From: 55-13 sp037190145
GTDB lineage: Bacteria > Armatimonadota > Fimbriimonadia > Fimbriimonadales > Fimbriimonadaceae
Assembly (NCBI GenBank): GCA_037190145.1
Contig: JBBCJU010000007.1
Span: forward strand, 62,001-126,000
Length of the DNA: 64,000 nt
Reading direction: 5' to 3'
Shown here: one piece after another, positions 59,308 to 64,000 of the stretch
Layout: each line of letters begins with the position of its first letter
How positions within the stretch are numbered: position 1 is the first letter of the stretch
Translations under genes and position numbers: made by a program
Notes under the pieces: generated by a model
The model's input: only the letters and a program-made list of their open reading frames with translations
The model's database searches: none
What the model was told of the DNA's origin: nothing

Positions 59308-60416
59308 ACATTCTCCTAGTTTCTAACTTCGCTCACGATAGGCAATATAGCATGCTTGGTTTTGGACATTGCTTGAATCGAGAATTTTGCAAACTGGGCA
59401 TATCGCACTCGTATCTTTCTCCAAAAGCTCTCTGCAGTAATCTTTCGAATTCAGTTAAGGCTAAAAAATGGTTAGCCTACATTGACAAGTATGTTCTCTT
59501 TCCCAGGACACTTCGAAAGGCAGCTATTAAATCTGATATCGTTCATATTCTTGACCATGGCAACTCGATGTATGTGCCCCATGTCAGACACAAAACAAAC
59601 GTAGTGACGTGCCATGATATGTTAGCCATTAGGGCATCCCAAGGTGAGATACCTGGTTGGGAGTTAGGGCCGACTGGTTTAAAATACCAATCGCTTATCC
59701 TTAATGGGCTAAAACAGAGTCATCATATCGCTTCCGTATCCCAAGCAACCCAGATTGACGTAAATAGGCTTACCGGTCTTTCAAGTGAAAGGCTATCCAC
59801 AATTTACAATGGCTTCTACCAAGAGGTTAAGCCATTGCCGCTAGAGCAGGTTCAGAAGAAGCTTGCAAGTATTCAGGTTGAAGCGCCCTTTTTTCTGCAT
59901 GTCGGTGGAGATTCTCCCTACAAGAATCGCACTGGACTGATTGAAATCTATTTAGAAATGGTGAAGCAAGAGAAGAACCTGCCTAAGCTTGTCTTGGCGG
60001 GCAGGCTTCCCAACATTAAAGTAAAGGAATTGATCTCACAAGCACCAAGCAATCAGATTCAGGTAGTTGCTTCTCCTGACACAGAATCTCTTGTGGCCCT
60101 TTATCAAATGGCCTCCGCACTCATTTTTCCTTCTACCTACGAAGGATTTGGATTGCCAATCATCGAAGCCCAAGCCTTAAGCTGCCCTGTTTTCACGAGC
60201 AATAGGGCTCCTATGACAGAGGTCGGCGGCAATGCCGCAGTGTATTTTGACCCTTTGAAACCCATGGATGCAGCTTCAATCATCCTGAATAGTCTAGATC
60301 AGGCAACCGCGATGAAGGAGGCAGGGCTTGAGAACATTAAACGCTTTTCAGCCTCCCTCATGGCCAAGAACTATATCGACTTATATAAACACCTCTTAGG
60401 AGAGTCGGAGGCTTGA
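59304..60416 (+). CDS. Glycosyltransferase family 4
   Basis: 370 residues. GT-B: N-terminal ILLVSNFAHDRQYSMLGFGH, linker HVGGDSPYKNRTGLIEIYLE, donor-site Rossmann ALIFPSTYEGFGLPIIEAQA with the EGFG/E motif. The donor is probably a UDP- or GDP-sugar. It starts with TTG in a TTGA overlap with the polymerase. Confidence 0.9.
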   Translation: MNILLVSNFAHDRQYSMLGFGHCLNREFCKLGISHSYLSPKALCSNLSNSVKAKKWLAYIDKYVLFPRTLRKAAIKSDIVHILDHGNSMYVPHVRHKTNVVTCHDMLAIRASQGEIPGWELGPTGLKYQSLILNGLKQSHHIASVSQATQIDVNRLTGLSSERLSTIYNGFYQEVKPLPLEQVQKKLASIQVEAPFFLHVGGDSPYKNRTGLIEIYLEMVKQEKNLPKLVLAGRLPNIKVKELISQAPSNQIQVVASPDTESLVALYQMASALIFPSTYEGFGLPIIEAQALSCPVFTSNRAPMTEVGGNAAVYFDPLKPMDAASIILNSLDQATAMKEAGLENIKRFSASLMAKNYIDLYKHLLGESEA

Positions 60417-61564
60417 GGATTCTCCATGTGATTGCCTCAGCCAATCCTGAAACCGGAGGACCGATTGAGGGTGTACGACAGCGAGGGATTGTTCTGCAAG
60501 GAATGGGACACGAGGTGGAAATAGCCTCGTGTGATGCACCTGATGGTACTTGGGGTAAGGATTTCCCGCTACCTCTCCATACTCTTGGCCCTGGAAAAGG
60601 TGGCTATCAGCACTCTCCTAAGCTTTACGAGTGGCTTTATCAAAATGGCCCGCGATTTGATGCGGTTATTGCCAACGGCATATGGCAGTTTCCCAGCTAT
60701 GCTGTGAGAAAGGCGATGTTGCGCCTAAAGAAGCCCTACTTTGTCTTTACCCATGGCATGCTCGATCCTTGGTTTAAAAAAGCTTATCCACTTAAGCATT
60801 TGAAGAAATCTCTCTATTGGCCATTAGGGGAATACAGGGTTCTTAGAGATGCTGCCGCTGTGCTTTTCACGTGCGAAGAAGAGAAGGAACTGGCCCGACA
60901 GTCTTTCCGCCTATACAAAGCCAACGAAAGGGTCGTAAGGTACGGTACATCTGCCCCGACCATAGATACTGCTCAGCAGATATCAGCGTTTTTAGAAGCT
61001 TTTCCTCAATTGAAGGATCAAGCCTTTCTTCTATTCCTTAGTCGCATTCACCCGAAAAAAGGTGTGGACGTGCTAATCCAGGCTTTTGCGAAAGTTTATC
61101 GAGGCAGCAATGTTCGACTCGTGATTGCCGGTCCAGATCAAGTCGGAGTGGCTAGTGAACTTAAGCAACTTGCCGAAACTCTAGGAGTGGCAAATCAGAT
61201 AGTGTGGACAGGCATGCTCTCGGGCAACCTCAAATGGGGAGCGTATCATGCATGCGATGTACTTGTTCTGCCATCTCACCAGGAAAACTTTGGGATAGTA
61301 GTTGCCGAAGCGCTAGCTTGCGCAAAACCCGTATTGATATCAAACAAGGTAAACATATGGAGGGAGATTCAGGCGGAGAAAGCAGGCCTTGTGGATGCAG
61401 ATACGGTTGACGGAACCACAAGACTTCTGCAGTCATGGTCAACCCTTACCACTCCAGAGAAAGCCGTATTTTCCACAAATGCACAACGCTGTTTCTGGGA
61501 TCATTTTGAGATTAAAGGATCTGCCGAAAGCTTGGTCAAGGTAATGCAGGAGTATCTGAAGTGA
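60413..61564 (+). CDS. Glycosyltransferase family 4
   Basis: 383 residues. N-terminal MRILHVIASANPETGGPIEG with the 'GGP' start typical of GT4, FVFTHGMLDPWFK, LFLSRIHPKKGVDVLIQAFA, and the donor motif VLPSHQENFGIVVAEALACA. TTG start in a TTGA overlap, with GGAG 6 nt before. Possibly adds a mannose or similar residue. Confidence 0.92.
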   Translation: MRILHVIASANPETGGPIEGVRQRGIVLQGMGHEVEIASCDAPDGTWGKDFPLPLHTLGPGKGGYQHSPKLYEWLYQNGPRFDAVIANGIWQFPSYAVRKAMLRLKKPYFVFTHGMLDPWFKKAYPLKHLKKSLYWPLGEYRVLRDAAAVLFTCEEEKELARQSFRLYKANERVVRYGTSAPTIDTAQQISAFLEAFPQLKDQAFLLFLSRIHPKKGVDVLIQAFAKVYRGSNVRLVIAGPDQVGVASELKQLAETLGVANQIVWTGMLSGNLKWGAYHACDVLVLPSHQENFGIVVAEALACAKPVLISNKVNIWREIQAEKAGLVDADTVDGTTRLLQSWSTLTTPEKAVFSTNAQRCFWDHFEIKGSAESLVKVMQEYLK

Positions 61565-62118
61565 GCGACCTTAGGGAGGGCATCAACCCGAGGAAGGAAG
61601 CCACGTTTACCTTAGGCAACCGAATCCGACGAGTTATCTGGAACCTTGCCTATGCGATTCTGTTTAGACCAAGTCCTCGTCCTTGCCATGCATGGCGCTC
61701 AGCCATTCTCCGGCTTTTTGGGGCCGAAATCGGGCGAGGGTGTCACATATATCCCAAGGTCAAAATTTGGGCTCCCTGGAACCTAGATGTACACGACGAA
61801 GGCAGTGCCGCAGACGATGTCACTCTGTACTCTATGGCCAAGATTACGATCGGCAAACGAGCCATTGTCTCCCAAGGCGCGCATCTTTGCACCGGCACGC
61901 ATGACTACACAGATCCTAATTTCCAGCTTATAGCGATTCCGATTACGATAGGGGAAGAAGCCTGGGTCTGCACAGAAGCCTTTATTGGCCCTGGAGTGAC
62001 GGTCGGGGCTGGAGCGGTGATTGGGGCAAGAGCAGTTGCCACAAAAGATCAGCCAGAATGGATGGTCTGCGCAGGTAACCCATGTAAGCCTTTAAGGCCA
62101 AGAGAGATGAGAGCATGA
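61561..62118 (+). CDS. WcaF-like hexapeptide-repeat acetyltransferase
   Basis: 185 residues with left-handed beta-helix repeats: AKITIGKRAIVSQGAHLCTGT (about 97-117) and IGPGVTVGAGAVIGARAVATK (about 145-165). The conserved His of HDYTDPNF likely binds substrate/CoA. Similar to colanic-acid acetyltransferases that modify a sugar of the repeat unit. GTG start, 4-nt overlap with the upstream gene. Confidence 0.9.
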   Translation: MSDLREGINPRKEATFTLGNRIRRVIWNLAYAILFRPSPRPCHAWRSAILRLFGAEIGRGCHIYPKVKIWAPWNLDVHDEGSAADDVTLYSMAKITIGKRAIVSQGAHLCTGTHDYTDPNFQLIAIPITIGEEAWVCTEAFIGPGVTVGAGAVIGARAVATKDQPEWMVCAGNPCKPLRPREMRA

Positions 62119-62945
62119 CCCTTACAACCATCATTCTCACATTTAACTCCATAGACTCCTTGGCAGCAGTTGTAGCTTCATGTAAAGAAGTTTCTTCTCG
62201 AATCCTAGTAGTGGATTCTTACAGCTCAGACGGCACTCAAAAACTGGCCGAATCGTTGGGCTGCGAGGTTGTTGAGCATCCGTTTGAAAACTACTCCGCA
62301 CAGAGGAATTGGTCACAGAGATACGCAAATCTAGGAGATAACGATTGGGTTCTTCACCTAGATAGCGATGAAGAGCTTTCGCCAGAATTGCTACAGAGCG
62401 TTCAAGCGGTATTGAAAAATCCAGGAGCAGATGGCTACCTGATGCGTCGCCTCACTCATTTTTGGGGCAAACCCATTCGCTTTGGGCACATGAATCCTAG
62501 TTGGCATCTTCGCCTCTTCAAGGCTGGTTTGGGACAATGCGAGAATCGGCTCTATGATCAGCACTTCGTAAGTTCGGGAACCACAGCCAAACTGAAAGGA
62601 GTTCTGCTTGACATGCAATCCGTCGATCTCGATAGATGGACCACAACTCATAACCGTTGGGCCACTATGGAAGCACAAGAAGCCCTCGTGCATCGTTTGT
62701 CTTCAGAAGGCACGCTCAAAGAAAGTCTACTAGGAGATAGACGGGAACGAAAGCGATGGATAAAAAATCGCCTTTGGTACAAGGCTCCCCTCTTTGTTCG
62801 GACCTACATATTCTTCTTCTACAGCTATGTCCTGAAACTTGGCTTTTTAGATGGTAGGGTGGGATTGGTTTATCACACCCTTCAAGTCTTCTGGTTTAGG
62901 TTCCTAGTTGATGCAAAGATTAGGGAACGTCTGAATTCTCAGTAG
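62115..62945 (+). CDS. Glycosyltransferase family 2 (WaaE/KdtX-like)
   Basis: 276 residues. GT-A fold: TTIILTFNSIDSLAAVV, LVVDSYSSDGTQKLAE, the HLDSDEELS acidic motif binding divalent metal, and the C-terminal tail KNRLWYKAPLFVRTYIFFFY amphipathic. It resembles WaaE-type LPS/EPS enzymes that add glucose. Last gene of the operon. It overlaps the end of the convergent EpsI gene by 7 nt. Confidence 0.9.
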   Translation: MTLTTIILTFNSIDSLAAVVASCKEVSSRILVVDSYSSDGTQKLAESLGCEVVEHPFENYSAQRNWSQRYANLGDNDWVLHLDSDEELSPELLQSVQAVLKNPGADGYLMRRLTHFWGKPIRFGHMNPSWHLRLFKAGLGQCENRLYDQHFVSSGTTAKLKGVLLDMQSVDLDRWTTTHNRWATMEAQEALVHRLSSEGTLKESLLGDRRERKRWIKNRLWYKAPLFVRTYIFFFYSYVLKLGFLDGRVGLVYHTLQVFWFRFLVDAKIRERLNSQ

Positions 62946-63592
62946 ATTCCTTTGCTAACTGTTTGACACTCATCAAACCAATCGGTCGCAAAAGTCACCA
63001 AATCTTTTTCTGGAGTTTCAGCATTGGTGGTCATGACACGCATCAAAGCTCCTTCGGGGCGTATCCCTTTCAACTCTGCCTTAAACCAATCCCAGAACAT
63101 TTCATTTCGGATTGGGAAGGTACCGTTCGGTCCTCTGAACGTATATAAAGCTTGTCTCCGTCCTGTCTGACCTTCTAGAGTCAATAACATGACGCTAACT
63201 TTTTCGCGCTGCTTTGTGTCTAATGTAAAGCGACGCTGAGAAATAATTTTCCAATCCTGACCGGGAAAACAAGTCGTAGGCTCGTGAAGAGAAATGCGAT
63301 CATTTGCGGCTACTACGACTGTATCAAAAGACTTGCCGTCTTTCTCAAACACTCTTGCCACCATTCCATATGGCTTTAACTCTTTATATGCCGCCTCAGA
63401 CATTCGGTAAGAAACTTGCGGGTTTTCTGGGCTGGGGATAAAGGAATAGTTGCCTACTCTGTGAGGCAAGTTATCTTCCATCCACTTTTCTGTTCGCGCC
63501 GGCGCCGGATTCGGCGGAACAAAACTTGCTGCCAGGCCAAAGCCGAGCAATGCGATTGATAGAAAAATGACGCGTTTTGTGACTACTTCCAT
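62939..63592 (-). CDS. EpsI/exosortase-associated protein (DUF3485)
   Basis: 217 residues from ATG 63592. A signal/TM helix (VIFLSIALLGFGLAASFV) and the DUF3485 core: HRVGNYSFIPSPE, YGMVARVFEKDGKSFDTVVVAA, HEPTTCFPGQDWKII (the usual 'HxPExCxPGxGW' with Thr in place of the Glu) and DTKQREKVSVMLLTLEG. EpsI proteins act with an exosortase in polysaccharide or PEP-CTERM-type surface systems. Start overlaps the exosortase stop by a few nt (ATGGAAGTAG). Confidence 0.85.
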   Translation of the reverse strand: MEVVTKRVIFLSIALLGFGLAASFVPPNPAPARTEKWMEDNLPHRVGNYSFIPSPENPQVSYRMSEAAYKELKPYGMVARVFEKDGKSFDTVVVAANDRISLHEPTTCFPGQDWKIISQRRFTLDTKQREKVSVMLLTLEGQTGRRQALYTFRGPNGTFPIRNEMFWDWFKAELKGIRPEGALMRVMTTNAETPEKDLVTFATDWFDECQTVSKGIY

Positions 63593-64000
63593 CCAAGCAC
63601 CTTTGTTAATTTCATAAGCAATACAAAGCAAATAACCAAGCTGATATAACCGCTATAGTCGTGAAACTTGTGACCCGCATCTGAACCGTAATTCGCTCCC
63701 ACCACTCCAATCGCAGCAATGCGAAGAGAGTTCACTACTAGGGTAAGGGGAATCACAGTCGCCGCCAATGCTACATTTGCATACCATTTGAGTTTTGCAA
63801 TCAGCATAAAGAAGACACTGATCGCAAAAACAGCGAGTAGCAGTTTCATTCCACTACATGGAACGCCAACATCCATTACGAAGTTGTCGACAATGATCGT
63901 GGTCATGTCGCTTGCCCTATAAGGACCTAGCCCAATCGCTTTCATCATGTAGAAGGAAACATCGGTTGACCAGCGTTGGATCGTCTGAGTATGAGTATCT
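63583..64000 (-). CDS. Exosortase/archaeosortase family protein, 3' part (runs off the right edge)
   Basis: 139 codons seen, open into the window edge. Multi-pass membrane protein with the catalytic trio: Cys in MDVGVPCSGMKLLLAVF, Arg in VVNSLRIAAIGV and His in HKFHDYSGYISLV. Exosortases are transpeptidase-like enzymes that process PEP-CTERM-type signals in Gram-negatives. The start is not in the window. Upstream in frame TQTIQRWSTDVSFYMMKA is still coding, so the Met at 63948 is internal. Coupled to EpsI. Confidence 0.88.
   Translation of the reverse strand, partial: DTHTQTIQRWSTDVSFYMMKAIGLGPYRASDMTTIIVDNFVMDVGVPCSGMKLLLAVFAISVFFMLIAKLKWYANVALAATVIPLTLVVNSLRIAAIGVVGANYGSDAGHKFHDYSGYISLVICFVLLMKLTKVLGWK

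Noticed and set aside
1..64000. CRISPR array, rRNA genes, prophage or complete insertion sequence
   Set aside because: No regularly spaced repeats, no rRNA-like sequence, no phage structural or integrase genes, and no transposase other than the RAYT were seen.

Overview
The window is a bacterial chromosome segment of moderate GC content. It looks like a free-living, aerobic or soil/water bacterium with an outer membrane: there are a C-terminal outer-membrane-type beta-barrel, GT9 heptosyltransferase-like genes, an exosortase/EpsI pair and many secreted hydrolases. The mix of protein types (GH5-like and GHL10-like secreted hydrolases, DUF3386 protein, GlmL-type ATPase, type-3 ProRS, exosortase) and the many apparently leaderless promoters fit Armatimonadota (Fimbriimonas-like) best. 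This is an inference without any database search; a planctomycete-like or other deep-branching lineage remains possible.

Layout. 0-5 kb: a truncated gene at the left edge, a frameshifted remnant, PPK2, a membrane-anchored AAA ATPase, a decayed hydrolase pseudogene and a reading frame split by an in-frame TGA. 4.7-10.1 kb: ppx-ppk1-dnaB on the minus strand, with DnaA-box-like sites at the dnaB promoter, and an HD alarmone-hydrolase-like gene. 10-19 kb: a DUF3386 protein, a MalK/UgpC-type ABC ATPase, an aldehyde dehydrogenase, an ECF sigma/anti-sigma pair and an M28 peptidase. 19-31 kb: a GHL10-like hydrolase, scpA-scpB, a lone GlmL/MutL-type protein, a beta-barrel protein, a GH5-like glycosidase and small membrane proteins. 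31.5-36.8 kb: proS, two GT9 genes and a large membrane protein. 36.75-37.46 kb: a RAYT transposase bracketed by four REP-type repeats. 37.5-47.8 kb: a Cys/Met PLP enzyme, two type II toxin-antitoxin pairs around hpt-rho-bfn, ligA, a zinc-binding small protein, an Ogg1-like glycosylase carrying an inserted double-hairpin repeat, a G5-3D cell-wall protein and rsmA. 47.8-53.5 kb: recN, an SDR enzyme, membrane proteins, rpmG-rpmF and tRNA-Leu(UAA). 53.6-64 kb: a nine-gene exopolysaccharide operon (galE, glycosyltransferases, acyltransferases, polymerase-like protein) meeting an exosortase-EpsI pair on the other strand.

How genes work together. PPK1, PPX and PPK2 form a polyphosphate synthesis, breakdown and use set, with a possible (p)ppGpp hydrolase next door. 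The sigma/anti-sigma pair is translationally coupled and has an ECF-like -35 element upstream. The EPS operon is chained by 4-nt NTGA overlaps, three of them with TTG starts. Several housekeeping genes start 5-9 nt after a TANNNT box with no Shine-Dalgarno, while others (3D protein, ABC ATPase, the 3622 gene) have a good Shine-Dalgarno, so both initiation modes seem to be used.

No CRISPR array, rRNA, prophage or complete insertion sequence was seen. The most unusual signals are non-coding: the REP/RAYT island, the coding-region double hairpin, a duplicated promoter with a lost gene, DnaA boxes on dnaB, and clustered dyads upstream of the 3D-domain gene.
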